Shown here piece by piece: positions 25,561 to 38,336 of a stretch of 64,000 bases of DNA (positions within the stretch are counted from its first letter, which is position 1; each line of letters starts with the position of its first letter). The stretch spans positions 18,452 through 82,451 of the forward strand of contig NZ_QVLT01000019.1 of assembly GCF_003417065.2 (NCBI RefSeq). The letters run 5' to 3'. The notes beneath the pieces are model-generated. The model was not told the DNA's origin. It was given only the letters and a program-made list of their open reading frames with translations, and did not search any database. Source of the DNA: Hymenobacter lapidiphilus (GTDB lineage Bacteria; Bacteroidota; Bacteroidia; Cytophagales; Hymenobacteraceae). A program made the translations under genes and the position numbers.

Positions 25561-27150
25561 CTACAGCTCCTTGCGCAGCCGCGCCACCGGAATATTGAGT
25601 TGCTCGCGGTACTTGGCCACCGTGCGGCGGGCAATGTTGTAGCCGCGGGCGTTCAGCATCTTCTCCAGCTTGTCGTCGGAGAGCGGCTTTTTCTTCTGCT
25701 CGCCTTCGATGATTTCCTTGAGAATGTACTTCACCTCGCGCGAGCTGGCATCTTCGCCCGAATCGGTGGCAATGCCCTCTGAGAAGAAGTACTTGAGCGG
25801 GTAGATGCCGAACTCCGTCTGCACGGCTTTCGAGTTGGCCACCCGGCTCACGGTGCTGATGTCCATGCTGATTTCCAGGGCAATGTCCTTCAGAATCATG
25901 GGGCGCAGCTTGCTTTCGTCGCCCTCCTCAAAAAACTCGCGCTGGTAGCGCACAATGGCATCCATAGTGCGTAGCAGCGTGTTCTGGCGCTGCCGGATGG
26001 CATCGATAAACCACTTGGCCGAGTCGAGCTTCTGCTTGACGAACGTCACGGCCTCCTTCATCTTCTTGTCCTTCTTCGAGGCCTTGTCGTAGGCCCGGAA
26101 CATCTCGGTGTAGGCCGGCGATACGCGCAGCTCGGGGGCGTTGCGGGTGTTGAGCGTGAGGTTGAACTGGCCGTTGTCGTGGCTGAGCAGGAAGTCGGGG
26201 ATGATGTACTGGATTTTACCGCCGCCCACCGGCCCGCTGCCACCGGGCTTGGGGTTCAGCTTGAGAATGAGGCCAATGGCTTCCTTTATCTCGTCATCTT
26301 CGAGGTCGAGCTTCTGCTGAATGCGCTGGTAGTGCTTCTTGGTGAACTCCTCGTAGGTGTCCTGCAAGATGCGCTCGGCGTTTTCCACCGCTTCCTCCTG
26401 CACCCGGCGCTCCAGCTGCAGCAACAGGCACTCCTGCAGGTCGCGGGCGCCAATACCAGCCGGGTCGAAGGTCTGCACCACGTGCAATACGCCCTCCACC
26501 TCGGTTACGGTTACTTCCAGGTTCTGCGAGAAAGCCAGGTCGTTGGCAATGGCCGACAGGTCGCGCCGAATGTAGCCGTCGCCGTCGATGGAGCCGATGA
26601 GCTGGCGGCCGATGGTTTGCTGCCGCTCATCGAGGCCCGAAAAGCCGAGCTGGCTGAGCAGGTTGTCCATGAGCGAGCCGCTGGTGTCGGCCAGGGGCAT
26701 TTCGCGGCCGTCGTCGTCGTCGCCGGGGCCGTCGCCCTGCATCTTGTAGCCCGCTATTTCGTCGTCGTTGAGGTAGTCGCTCAGGTCGAGGTCTTCTGAC
26801 TCGGAGCTCGATTCGGGCACCTCCGTCGGCTCCTCCTTGATGGGAATTTCTACTTCGGGCTGCTCGTCGCGCTGGTCGCCGTCGTAGTCCTCGTCGAGCG
26901 TATTATCGGGGTTGTCGAGGGCGGCATCGGGGTCGTCGTAATCGTCGTCGGCATCATCGTCGCCGCTGTCGAGGTCGTCGAATTCGTCCTCCGGCTCGTC
27001 CTCGCCTTCTTCCAGGGCCGGGTTCACCTCCAGTTCCTCTTTGATGCGCGCCTCCAACTCAGCCGTCGGAATCTGGAGCAGCTTGATGAATTGAATCTGT
27101 TGGGGGCTCAGCTTCTGCGAAAGAAGCTGCTTCATGTCCAGTCGTTGCAT
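25561..27150 (-). CDS. rpoN: RNA polymerase sigma-54 factor
   Basis: A 529-residue sigma-54. Region I (QKLSPQQIQFIKLLQIPTAELEARI) contacts activators and core; region II is a very long acidic stretch (about 48-130) dominated by Asp and Glu; then the core-binding domain (FDPAGIGARDLQECL) and the DNA-binding part with the C-terminal RpoN box ARRTVAKYREQL. It directs RNA polymerase to -24/-12 promoters and needs enhancer-binding ATPases; none lies in this window. The start at 27150 fits the family. A TATATTTG box is 50 bases upstream. Confidence 0.97.
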   Translation of the reverse strand: MQRLDMKQLLSQKLSPQQIQFIKLLQIPTAELEARIKEELEVNPALEEGEDEPEDEFDDLDSGDDDADDDYDDPDAALDNPDNTLDEDYDGDQRDEQPEVEIPIKEEPTEVPESSSESEDLDLSDYLNDDEIAGYKMQGDGPGDDDDGREMPLADTSGSLMDNLLSQLGFSGLDERQQTIGRQLIGSIDGDGYIRRDLSAIANDLAFSQNLEVTVTEVEGVLHVVQTFDPAGIGARDLQECLLLQLERRVQEEAVENAERILQDTYEEFTKKHYQRIQQKLDLEDDEIKEAIGLILKLNPKPGGSGPVGGGKIQYIIPDFLLSHDNGQFNLTLNTRNAPELRVSPAYTEMFRAYDKASKKDKKMKEAVTFVKQKLDSAKWFIDAIRQRQNTLLRTMDAIVRYQREFFEEGDESKLRPMILKDIALEISMDISTVSRVANSKAVQTEFGIYPLKYFFSEGIATDSGEDASSREVKYILKEIIEGEQKKKPLSDDKLEKMLNARGYNIARRTVAKYREQLNIPVARLRKEL

Positions 27151-27199
27151 ACGCTAAAAACGGTACGCCCCGCCGGGTTACGAAACGGGGAGGTAAAGC

Positions 27200-27207
27200 C
27201 AAATATA
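27200..27207 (-). promoter_or_regulatory. -7 promoter box TATATTTG for rpoN
   Basis: Minus-strand TATATTTG fits TAnnTTTG, 50 bases before the rpoN ATG. Confidence 0.5.
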
Positions 27208-27388
27208 GGCCTTTCTGTACTTGAGTTGGGCCGAAAAAGTTGGGATATAGGGTGAAGTGCTGCTTCGCCCCCCAGCCTGGATACGGATGCTCCATCCCCG
27301 CCGGTTCTGGTGGCTGGGGCCGATTGTAATCAGGCGGAGAGTTCGGCCGATTCGGGCCGGGGAAAAGTGGCGCTTCGCCCTACATTTC

Positions 27389-27396
27389 TACCTTTG
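27389..27396 (+). promoter_or_regulatory. -7 promoter box TACCTTTG for asnS
   Basis: Exact TAnnTTTG match 22 bases before ATG 27419; no clear -33 TTTG. It supports this start over longer in-frame extensions. Confidence 0.6.
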
Positions 27397-27418
27397 CAGC
27401 CAACTTACGACTCCGACC

Positions 27419-28825
27419 ATGTCCGACCTCCGAAAAACCAGCGTGCAGGACCTGCTGCGCAGCACCGACCTCGACCGCGAGGTGCTGGTGAAAGGCTGGG
27501 TGCGCACCCGCCGCGGCAACAAATACGTGCAGTTCATCGCCCTCAACGACGGCTCGGGCTTCAACTCCATTCAGGTGGTAGCCAACGCCGAGCAGTTTCC
27601 GGAGGAGAAGCTGCGGGCCGACGGCGTGGAAAACGGCGCCGCCATTGCCGTCCGCGGCCGGCTCGTGGCCTCGCAGGGCAAGGGCCAGGCCGTAGAAATT
27701 CAGGCCGACGAAATAACGGTCTACGGTTCGGCCGATACCACCACATATCCGCTTCAGAAGAAGGGCCACACGCTCGAATTCCTGCGCGGTATCGCGCATT
27801 TGCGCCCCCGCACCAACACGTTCGGGGCCATTTTGCGCATCCGGCATGCCATGGCCTTCGCCGTGCACCAGTACTTCAACGACCACGGTTTCTACTACGT
27901 CCACACGCCCATCGTCACGGGTTCCGATGCCGAGGGCGCGGGCCAGATGTTCCGCGTTACCACCCTGCCCGACCAGAACCCGCCCCTGACCGAGGACAAA
28001 TCGGGCGTGGACTACGCGCAGGATTTCTTCGGCAAGCAGACCAACCTCACTGTATCGGGCCAGTTGGAGGCCGAGGTGGCCGCCATGGCGTTGGGCAAGG
28101 TGTACACGTTCGGCCCTACGTTCCGGGCCGAGAACTCCAACACCGCCCGCCACCTGGCTGAGTTCTGGATGATTGAGCCCGAAGTGGCTTTCAACGACCT
28201 GCAGGACAACATGGACTTGGCCGAGGACTTCCTCAAGAGCCTCGTACGCTACGCTCTCGAGCACTGCCCCGACGACCTCAAGTTTCTCAACGAGCAGTAC
28301 GACAAGGAGCTGCTGACCCGCCTGCAGTTCGTGGTCGACAACGATTTCCAGCGCCTGACCTACACCGAGGCCGTGGAAATCCTGAAAAAGGCCAAGCAGA
28401 AATTCGAATTCCCGGTTGATTGGGGCACCGACCTGCAGAGCGAGCATGAACGCTACCTCGTGGAGAAGCACTTCAAGAAGCCCGTTATCCTGACCGATTA
28501 CCCCAAGGACATCAAGGCGTTCTACATGAAGCTCAACGATGACGGCAAAACCGTGCGCGCCATGGACGTGCTGTTTCCCGGCATCGGCGAAATCATCGGC
28601 GGCTCGCAGCGCGAGGAAGACCTGACGAAACTAAAGGACCGCATGGCCGCCATGCAGGTGCCCGAGCACGAGCTGTGGTGGTACCTGGAGCTGCGCCAGT
28701 ACGGCACTGCCCCGCACGCCGGCTTCGGCCTGGGCTTCGAGCGCCTCATCCTGTTTATCACCGGCATGGCCAACATCCGCGACGTCATCCCCTTCCCCCG
28801 CTTCCCCGGCAGCGCGGAGTTCTAA
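27419..28825 (+). CDS. asnS: Asparaginyl-tRNA synthetase
   Basis: A 468-residue class IIb aminoacyl-tRNA synthetase. The N-terminal OB-fold anticodon-binding domain ([23 protein letters not shown]) is followed by the class II core: motif 2 [21 protein letters not shown] and motif 3 [16 protein letters not shown] near the end. AsnRS-specific signs are the [10 protein letters not shown] and [16 protein letters not shown] segments. It charges tRNA-Asn in the cytoplasm. Length matches the family (about 466). Divergent from rpoN. The stop codon is followed directly by a GGATT-type repeat. Confidence 0.97.
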   Translation: MSDLRKTSVQDLLRSTDLDREVLVKGWVRTRRGNKYVQFIALNDGSGFNSIQVVANAEQFPEEKLRADGVENGAAIAVRGRLVASQGKGQAVEIQADEITVYGSADTTTYPLQKKGHTLEFLRGIAHLRPRTNTFGAILRIRHAMAFAVHQYFNDHGFYYVHTPIVTGSDAEGAGQMFRVTTLPDQNPPLTEDKSGVDYAQDFFGKQTNLTVSGQLEAEVAAMALGKVYTFGPTFRAENSNTARHLAEFWMIEPEVAFNDLQDNMDLAEDFLKSLVRYALEHCPDDLKFLNEQYDKELLTRLQFVVDNDFQRLTYTEAVEILKKAKQKFEFPVDWGTDLQSEHERYLVEKHFKKPVILTDYPKDIKAFYMKLNDDGKTVRAMDVLFPGIGEIIGGSQREEDLTKLKDRMAAMQVPEHELWWYLELRQYGTAPHAGFGLGFERLILFITGMANIRDVIPFPRFPGSAEF

Positions 28826-28866
28826 ACCACGGATTAGCACGGATTTTAAGCGGATTGCACGGATTA
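28826..28866. repeat. Post-stop direct repeat of CACGGATT units
   Basis: Four ACGGATT/GCGGATT units spaced about 10 bases apart, beginning right after the asnS stop. A related copy follows the LOG gene at 45476-45513. Confidence 0.65.
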
Positions 28867-28937
28867 TATAAACGCCTGCAGCTAGCTGGGGCGCAATCCT
28901 GCTTCGGTCCTTGCTGACCTTCGAGTATACGTTATTG

Positions 28938-28973
28938 CCAGCGGCCGCCTTACTTTGGAAAGGCGGCCGCTGG
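28938..28973. terminator. GC-rich hairpin downstream of asnS
   Basis: Perfect 14-bp stem (28938-28951 with 28960-28973), 8-nt loop; weak T content after it. Confidence 0.6.
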
Positions 28974-29116
28974 TGCTTTATTCGAAACACTCAGCTAGGA
29001 ATTGGTTGATTCCCTCCCTCCTACTTCACTCCGCGCATCAGGCGGCGGGACTAAAGTCCGCGCTACAAACACAAAAAGCTAACAGCTAGAAGCTGTCAGC
29101 TAATAGCTCAAACTCT

Positions 29117-30811
29117 ATGCTGCTGGTGCTTCTGTTGTGGCTGTGGGTGTCGGGCATGAGCTACGGGCTGGGGCGGGCGCTGCTGGGGCGGCGGCTGGCC
29201 GGCGCGCTGCCCCCCGAGCTGCTGCTGGCGGCCGGGTTGTCGGGCCTGAGCTGGCTGCTGGCGCTGCTGTCGTTTGGGGTGAGCATTGGGCCAGCCGTGC
29301 AATTGGGCATAACCGCGTCGGTAGCGGGCTACGGGCTTCGGCACTGGCTGAAAGCACCAGCAGCGGCCCGGCAGACGTGGTGGGATGGGTTGCGCGCCTC
29401 AAGGCGGCGGACAGGCTGGTTTGGTGCCGCGACGGTGGTGCTGGTGTTTGGGGCACTGCTGCTGCTACACGCCGTGCAACGGCCCATTTTAGCTGATACC
29501 GGCCTGTATCATGCCCAAACGGTGCAATGGCTGCAAACCTACCCGGTGGTGCCGGGCCTGGGCAACCTGCACGGGCGGCTGGCCTTCAACTCGCACTTGC
29601 ACCTGCTCACGGCCTTTTTCAGCGCCCGCGCCAACAGCCCGTGGGCTTCGCTGGGGCAGCAGGCAGTGGGCAGTTTCTGGTTTGTGCTGCTGATTAGCTA
29701 CGCCGCCCGGCAGCTGGCGCGGCCCCGGCCATCGGTGGCATTGGCCGTGTACGGCGGCTTCAGTCTGGTTTTCACGTTCATTGCCTTCCGCCCCTGGGTT
29801 TCGTCGCCCATGCCCGACAGCGGCGTCACCATCCTGACACTGCTCGTGCTGGGCTGGCTGCTGGAAAAGCTGCTGCAGACTGGTTCGCCGGAGCCGCTGA
29901 GCCGGGCCGAAGTCGGGTTGCTGGCAGCGCTGCTGGCCACGGCCATAACCTATAAGGCCTCGGCTGGCTACCTGGCCCTGCCGCTGGGCTTTATCCTATG
30001 GCGGCTACGGCCCACCGGCCTTTCGGCACCGCGCTTGTTGAGTTTGGTGGGGCTGATGGGGGCCGTAGTAGCACTGCCGTGGGTGGGCCGCAATGTGGTG
30101 CTCTCGGGCTACCTAGTATATCCGCTGGCTCCCTGGGCTGCGTTGCCGTTTGATTGGACCATACCCACCGCCCAAACCACCGCCGACCTGCTGGAAATCC
30201 GCCACTTCGCCCGCTGGCCTGGTGGCGACTGGGCTATTGGCGGCCAACTGCCCGCCGCCGACTGGATACCTTTCTGGTGGCGGCAGCAGGCTTTCCACGA
30301 CCAGCTTCTGGCCCTGGCCATACTTGCGCTGGCATTATTGCTGGGGCTGCGGTACCTGCGCGCCAGAGCCGGAGAGCAGCAGTCAGCGGCCGTCCTGTTT
30401 GGCCTACTGCTGGCCTGCTGCGGGTTATGGTTTGCCACCGCGCCGGCGTTCCGGTTCGGTTACGGCTACCTGGTTGGGGCGGCAGCACTGGGGGCGGGTC
30501 TGCTGGCTGGCGGCCTGCCCGGCGGCCGCTGGCTATGGCGGGCGGCGCTGACGTTGACGCTGGTATACGGTCTGAACGGTCTGCGCCACGAAATCAGCAG
30601 GTTCCATTCGGCTACCTGGTTTCGGCCGGCTCCGTATGCGGATCCGCACATGGTAAGCACCCGCCTCGAAGGTCGCCTTGTGAGGCTGGGCATGCCGAAC
30701 CACGGGCTCCGCTGCAACAACGCCCCCCTGCCCTGCGCCGCCGGCCCCTTACCGCCCGATCTGCACTGGCGCGGCCCGCACATCAGCCAGGGCTTTCGGC
30801 GCGGGCGGTAA
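29117..30811 (+). CDS. LIC_10190-like polytopic membrane protein
   Basis: A 564-residue membrane protein with about ten hydrophobic segments. Conserved-looking soluble motifs are ADTGLYHAQTVQWLQ, VPGLGNLHGRLAFNS and GRNVVLSGYLVYPLAPWA; these resemble the LIC_10190 family of membrane proteins (recalled, not searched), perhaps related to glycosyltransferases that use lipid-linked sugars. The Asp in the first external loop (ILADTGLYH) would fit a catalytic role in such enzymes. No operon partner; 291 non-coding bases before it include a repeat and a hairpin. Function unknown. Confidence 0.75.
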   Translation: MLLVLLLWLWVSGMSYGLGRALLGRRLAGALPPELLLAAGLSGLSWLLALLSFGVSIGPAVQLGITASVAGYGLRHWLKAPAAARQTWWDGLRASRRRTGWFGAATVVLVFGALLLLHAVQRPILADTGLYHAQTVQWLQTYPVVPGLGNLHGRLAFNSHLHLLTAFFSARANSPWASLGQQAVGSFWFVLLISYAARQLARPRPSVALAVYGGFSLVFTFIAFRPWVSSPMPDSGVTILTLLVLGWLLEKLLQTGSPEPLSRAEVGLLAALLATAITYKASAGYLALPLGFILWRLRPTGLSAPRLLSLVGLMGAVVALPWVGRNVVLSGYLVYPLAPWAALPFDWTIPTAQTTADLLEIRHFARWPGGDWAIGGQLPAADWIPFWWRQQAFHDQLLALAILALALLLGLRYLRARAGEQQSAAVLFGLLLACCGLWFATAPAFRFGYGYLVGAAALGAGLLAGGLPGGRWLWRAALTLTLVYGLNGLRHEISRFHSATWFRPAPYADPHMVSTRLEGRLVRLGMPNHGLRCNNAPLPCAAGPLPPDLHWRGPHISQGFRRGR

Positions 30812-30887
30812 TGCGTGCCTGTATGTGGCGGGTTGGGTGGCGGCCTATTGCTTTTGGTCCTGCCGGCAGCGCAGAGTCTAAAGAGGC

Positions 30888-31136
30888 TCAGCAGTAGTTT
30901 CGCAGCTCCTTATCATCCACGGCCAGCAGGTTATCCAGCCGCAGCTGGAAGCCATCGGCCAGCCGCAGAAACTCCACTTTATCCTGGATGTATAAGTCCT
31001 GAATGACGCCGTGATAGGTGCTGGGCGGGGTATCGGGCTCGGTGCGGTAAATGAGGCTGCAGGGCTGGCCGGTGGTGGCGCGAGCCTCCAGCTCGTCGTA
31101 GAACGAGCAGCTGATGGGTCGATATGGGGCAGACAT
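30888..31136 (-). CDS. Rof-like protein (Rho-binding antiterminator family)
   Basis: An 82-residue protein that begins YRPISCSFYDELEARA, closely similar in pattern to the start of E. coli Rof/YaeO (Y.PI.C..YD.LE), followed by a small beta-barrel with KVEFLRLADGFQLRLDNL, again like Rof (VEYLVVE...RELRLDKI). Rof binds the transcription terminator Rho and blocks RNA entry. ATG 31136 is chosen over an upstream start because the extension is not Rof-like. Divergent from the Rieske/FAD reductase gene. Confidence is moderate because the assignment rests on a short pattern. Confidence 0.7.
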   Translation of the reverse strand: MSAPYRPISCSFYDELEARATTGQPCSLIYRTEPDTPPSTYHGVIQDLYIQDKVEFLRLADGFQLRLDNLLAVDDKELRNYC

Positions 31137-31282
31137 GGCGGGAGCAGCTTGGTGAATCCTGCTTGTACGCACGTCCCGGTAAGCAGGGCGATTGGCCTGA
31201 AGCTCTTCCCGCAGCAGACCGCTTTTTATAACCCGGCTCTGCTTCGGCGCGTTGGCATAAGCAGCATCCTACCCCCGCTGCT

Positions 31283-32930
31283 ATGCCTCCCGAAATCAAC
31301 CTTGCCCCCGCCGACGCCCTTCAGGATGGCGAAATGCGCGCCTACCCCGCCACGCCCGACACCGAAGTGCTGCTGGTGCGCCGCCAGGGGCAGTATCAGG
31401 CCCTGGCGGCCCGCTGCCCCCACTACGGCGCACCGCTCGAAAAAGGCCGCCTCATCAACGACCAAATCGTTTGTCCCTGGCACCACGCCTGCTTCCGGGT
31501 GGATGACGGCCACCTCTGCCAGCCCCCGGCCCTCGACGACCTGCCCACCTACCCCGTGCGCGTAGCCGACGGCCGGGTGTGGGTGACGCTACCCACCCAC
31601 CCCGCCGCGGCCGCCCAAAGCCCCGACGCCACGCCCACGGCCCTGGTAGGCGGCACCCCCGCCAGCCCCCGACCGTGCCGCCACCGACCCGCGCACCTTT
31701 GTTATTGTGGGCGGCGGAGCGGCCGGACAGTTCGCGGCCCAGACGCTGCGCACCGAAGGCTTCGGCGGCCGCTTGGTGCTGGTTGGGGCCGACCCGGCCG
31801 CGCCCTACGACCGCACCAAGCTCAGCAAAGGATTCCTGGCCGGCAAGGCCGATAAAAAAGCCCTGCCGCTGCGCCAGTCTGATTTTTACAAGCAACACCG
31901 CATCGAAGTCCTGACCGACACCCGCGTCACCGGCCTGAACCTGGCCAGGCAGCAGCTGACTATGGCCGGCCGCGACCCATTGCGCTACGACAAGCTGCTG
32001 CTGGCGCCCGGCTGCCAGCCCAACACCCTGCCCCAGCTGCCCGGCCACGACTTAGCCGGCGTGCTGCCCCTGCGTACGGCCCAGGACGCCGAGGCCATTC
32101 GGGAAGCCGCCGCTAATGCTAAGCACGTAGTCATCATCGGCAGCAGCTTTATTGGCATGGAAGCCGCCGCCAGCCTGGCCGCTGAGAACGAGGAGCAGGG
32201 CAATCAGGAGCGGCGCATTACGGTAATCGCGCGGGACAAAGAACCGTTCGAGAAGGTGCTGGGCCCGAAAATCGGGGCGATGTTCCGCAACCTGCACAGC
32301 CGCCACGGCGTGCGGTTTAAGGCCGAAGCGGAAGTGCAGGCCCTGGAGGGCGAGAACGGCCGCGTAACGGCGGTGCGCCTGGTTTCGGGCCAGCGCCTAC
32401 CCGCCGATGTGGTGGTGCTGGGCGTGGGCGTGCGGCCGGCTACCGAGTTTCTGGCCGAGGCTTTCGAGCTGGATAAGGATGGTGGCCTGCGTGTAGATGC
32501 GCACCTTCGGGCGGCCGAGCACGTGTATGTGGCCGGTGATGTGGCCCGGTTTCCGCTGGCGGCGGGCCTGGGGCAGCACCGCATCGAGCACTGGCGGCTG
32601 GCCCAGCAGCACGGGGCTTGCGCCGCCCGCAACATGCTGGGCTACGAAACAGCCTTTGCCGAGGTGCCCTTCTTCTGGACCCAGCAGTACGGCAAGAGCC
32701 TGCGCTACGCCGGCCACGCCGCCGAGTGGGACGAAATCATCTTCCACGGCGACGTGCGCCGCCACGATTTCCTGGCCCTCTACGCCCACCGCAACCGCTT
32801 GGTAGCCGCCGCCGCCCTTGGCCGCGACGACGATATGATGATAATCGAGGAGCTGCTGCGCCGCGACCAGATGCCCACGCCCACCGCCGCCCGCCGCAAA
32901 ACCAACTGGGCGAAGCTGCTCGACGGCTAG
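31283..32930 (+). pseudogene. Rieske-FAD/NAD(P)H reductase (AIF3-like), interrupted by a 1-base frameshift
   Basis: A fusion of an N-terminal Rieske [2Fe-2S] domain (CPHYGAP and CPWHHACF supply the Cys-His/Cys-His ligands) and an FAD-dependent pyridine nucleotide disulfide reductase with C-terminal reductase domain, as in apoptosis-inducing factor 3 and oxygenase reductases. FAD motif VIVGGGAAGQFAAQ, NAD motif VVIIGSSFIGMEAAASL, and the second FAD motif VYVAGDVARFP are complete. The first frame runs 31283-31855 and the second from about 31659 to 32930. Removing one C from a C5 run at 31656-31670 joins them through a Pro/Ala linker. Full product is about 548 residues. The extra C in a homopolymer is probably a sequencing error or phase-variable site. 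Confidence 0.85.
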
Positions 32931-32960
32931 CGCTATGGGGCATTCTCCTTGGGTCAAGGA

Positions 32961-33028
32961 AATCAGTTTAAACCGCAACGAGCCGGCTTCTCCACGGAGA
33001 AACCGGCTCGTTGCGGTTTAAACTGATT
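32961..33028. terminator. 68-nt near-perfect palindrome between convergent genes
   Basis: Arms 32961-32993 and 32996-33028, 33 bp with one mismatch and almost no loop. It lies between the convergent reductase and exported-protein genes and can serve as bidirectional terminator. Confidence 0.75.
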
Positions 33029-33040
33029 CGCAAGCGGGTA

Positions 33041-33526
33041 CTAATGCTTGCCTTTGCCGTGGCCGTTGTCTTTATCGCCTTTGTACTTCTTGCCCTTGCC
33101 TTCCTGCACGTACACCGGTTGGCCGGCCGGCACCACGTACACTGCCCGGGCCTTTTTGGCCTGGCCGGGCGGCATGCCGTGCGGATGGCCGCCTTTGGGG
33201 TACTTCACTTTATGCTCCCGAATGAGCACCCAGGGCTGCGCGCCCACATAGTTGATAACCACGGGATGAAAAGAGCTGGTGGCGTAACCGTTCACGGTCT
33301 TCAGCTTCTTCCACTTTCCCTCCCGCAGCACCACGTACTGCTGGTCGCGCAAATCGTAATAGCCGCTCACTTCCGGAATGTAGTAGTACTGGGTACCTGC
33401 CGGCACGGCCGGTCCCCAGCTGGGCGGGTTTACATTGATGGTAACCTGGGCCTGGCCTGGAAGGCTGAACGCGGCCAAAGAGGCCGTCAGGACAGCCGTG
33501 AGCAGAAATTTGGAAGAAGAATGCAT
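33041..33526 (-). CDS. Exported small protein with YYYIPEVSGYYD motif
   Basis: A 161-residue exported protein: signal peptide of about 26 residues (cleavage after GQA), then VTINVNPPSWGP, YYYIPEVSGYYDLRDQQYVV, KWKKLKTVNGY and a Lys/Gly/His-rich tail ending GHGKGKH. Proteins with this YYY-P-x-YYD pattern are widespread and unnamed in Bacteroidota. The tail might bind metal or nucleic acid or nothing; no function is known. ATG 33526 is the first Met followed by a signal peptide. Confidence 0.75.
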   Translation of the reverse strand: MHSSSKFLLTAVLTASLAAFSLPGQAQVTINVNPPSWGPAVPAGTQYYYIPEVSGYYDLRDQQYVVLREGKWKKLKTVNGYATSSFHPVVINYVGAQPWVLIREHKVKYPKGGHPHGMPPGQAKKARAVYVVPAGQPVYVQEGKGKKYKGDKDNGHGKGKH

Positions 33527-33909
33527 GGGTGCTGGGTAAGGTGAGAGAAGCGAAAAACGCCGCCGACAGGCGGCTTGGGCGGGGCGCCGATGCTGGCCGC
33601 CGTGGCCCTGGTGGGACAGTTGGCAAAAATGAAACCAACTATACCTCAGCCGCAAAATGGATGCTCGCCACCGGGGGATACGCGCCCCCACCCAAGTAAG
33701 TCGAGTTGTTTCGGGCAGCTTGCAGAATGAGTTGCTTCTCGACGCTACGCCCACCCCGAAGCCGTTGGGTGCGGGAAGTTGGCGCGGCCGGGCACAAACC
33801 GGCGGCTTTGGCTGTTATGCCCCACCCGACGGCCTGCCTTTAGCAGGCCTGACTACGAAACTACCTGACTGAAAAGCTATTCGCATTAGCCATCGGGCCG
33901 CGTTTCCCT

Positions 33910-33917
33910 TACCTTTG
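33910..33917 (+). promoter_or_regulatory. -7 promoter box TACCTTTG for uvrA
   Basis: Exact TAnnTTTG match 24 bases before the uvrA ATG at 33942. It makes a start at 33915, within or at the box edge, unlikely. Confidence 0.6.
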
Positions 33918-33941
33918 CAGACTTATTCGCTCCGCTGCCGC

Positions 33942-37112
<3,171 letters not shown>

Positions 37113-37136
37113 CAAAACTCCACGCTTTTCAGCGTT

Positions 37137-37175
37137 GGAGGGCTGGCTACTTCAAAGTAGCCGGCCCTCCGTTTC
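37137..37175 (+). terminator. Intrinsic terminator of uvrA
   Basis: 15-bp stem (37137-37151 with 37156-37170, one G-T pair), 4-nt loop and a TTT-containing tail. Confidence 0.8.
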
Positions 37176-37364
37176 TATAGGCACCCGGATTGCACGCTAG
37201 GCAACACTTATTGGCTATTGCTGCAAAATCAGCAGGAAATACAGCCTACTGATGTACTTCTTGCCTGAGTAAGTACTTACCTATAGCTAAATTTCTATTG
37301 ACTAATATTTGTTAAGCCACAGATATTTTCCTAGTTTGAGGGCTTCTATTCAACTTCCTGCCCT

Positions 37365-37583
37365 ATGAAAGTTCTTGTTTTCCCTGCACTGCTCGCTATT
37401 GCCATCATTACCGGACCCGCAAAGTCCGGCACCGGCACGGCAGCCCCAACGGCCCCAAACAAGCCCACCTCTACGGCCACTCTTGCCAGCCTAGAACCAG
37501 CAAAAAGCGCGCAGCCCGCTCCGGCCAACACCGCCCCTCACCTGAAAGCACCACTTGGCCAGCACCCGGCCAGCGGCCAATAA
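37365..37583 (+). CDS. Small exported Ala/Pro/Thr-rich protein
   Basis: A 72-residue peptide with a good signal sequence (MKVLVFPALLAIAIITG, cleavage near AKS-G) and a mature part made almost only of Ala, Pro, Thr, Ser and Lys. No domain is recognised. The preceding 190 bases are AT-rich and could hold a promoter, which argues for a real gene, but low complexity makes chance possible. Confidence 0.5.
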   Translation: MKVLVFPALLAIAIITGPAKSGTGTAAPTAPNKPTSTATLASLEPAKSAQPAPANTAPHLKAPLGQHPASGQ

Positions 37584-38021
37584 AACTACTTTCACGGGGC
37601 GAATCAGCCGTCTGCCGGCCTACCCCAGTGCTGACGCTATAGGCGCGCCGTAGTTCCGGCCCCTGGCTGTCTTAGCCGCCTCAGTGCATAGAAGGCCCGG
37701 TTTATCACACACCCGTACAGGAACTGAATAGGCAAGTCATGCCTTCTGCTGGAAGAATGCGGCTGTGCTTACCCAACGTGCGTTGTTCGTCAACCGCTTG
37801 TAGCCTGTCAATTTTCTGAAGACGGCCATCTAAAGCTGCCACGCAGATTTTCGGCATGACTAGGTAACTAAAACAGGAGCAGTAAAAAACCGCCACGTAA
37901 AAAGCACGGCGGTTTTTTTACTGCTCCTGTTTTGTCAGGCAGAACCTAGAAACCCACGACACTGGGCGCAACTCAGCCGCGAAAGTCTTCCATGCGGCTA
38001 AGTTGCCGATGGGCAGTTTTC
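37584..38021. other. 438-base gap with one convergent terminator
   Basis: No credible protein frame is visible here. The only structure is the hairpin at 37870-37933. Confidence 0.5.
37870..37933. terminator. Bidirectional terminator hairpin
   Basis: About 25-bp stem (37870-37894 with 37908-37933, one bulged base); both arms carry A/T runs, fitting termination on either strand. Confidence 0.75.
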
Positions 38022-38252
38022 TTAGCGGGCAGTCGAATCAGCAGCTAGGAGCGAGTCGGCGTTGGCTGTTATAGTGGGGCCCGCGTTGTTGTCGATTACC
38101 ACCGCATCGGCCTTTACACCCCCATCATCGGCGGCAGCTCCAAGGTCGCTCACCGCTTCGCCAGCAGTGCCATCGGTGCGGGTTTCGGTGTTGCAGCTAC
38201 CCAGCGAGAGAGCGGCGGCCAAGGCCAGGAAAGGAAAAAGCCGAAGTTTCAT
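38022..38252 (-). CDS. Small lipoprotein
   Basis: A 76-residue lipoprotein: MKLRLFPFLALAAALSLGSC gives a clear lipobox (LGSC), followed by an acidic, Asp/Ala/Thr-rich low-complexity chain. No family recognised. It lies 84 bases downstream of the DUF4142 lipoprotein gene on the same strand and may share its transcript. Confidence 0.6.
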   Translation of the reverse strand: MKLRLFPFLALAAALSLGSCNTETRTDGTAGEAVSDLGAAADDGGVKADAVVIDNNAGPTITANADSLLAADSTAR

Positions 38253-38336
38253 ACGTCTGAAAAAAGTAGGTTGGAAGAACAGATAACTACTGTTGCGCAA
38301 AAAGGGCTACCTGCAGGGAAGATGAAGAGCTTAAAA

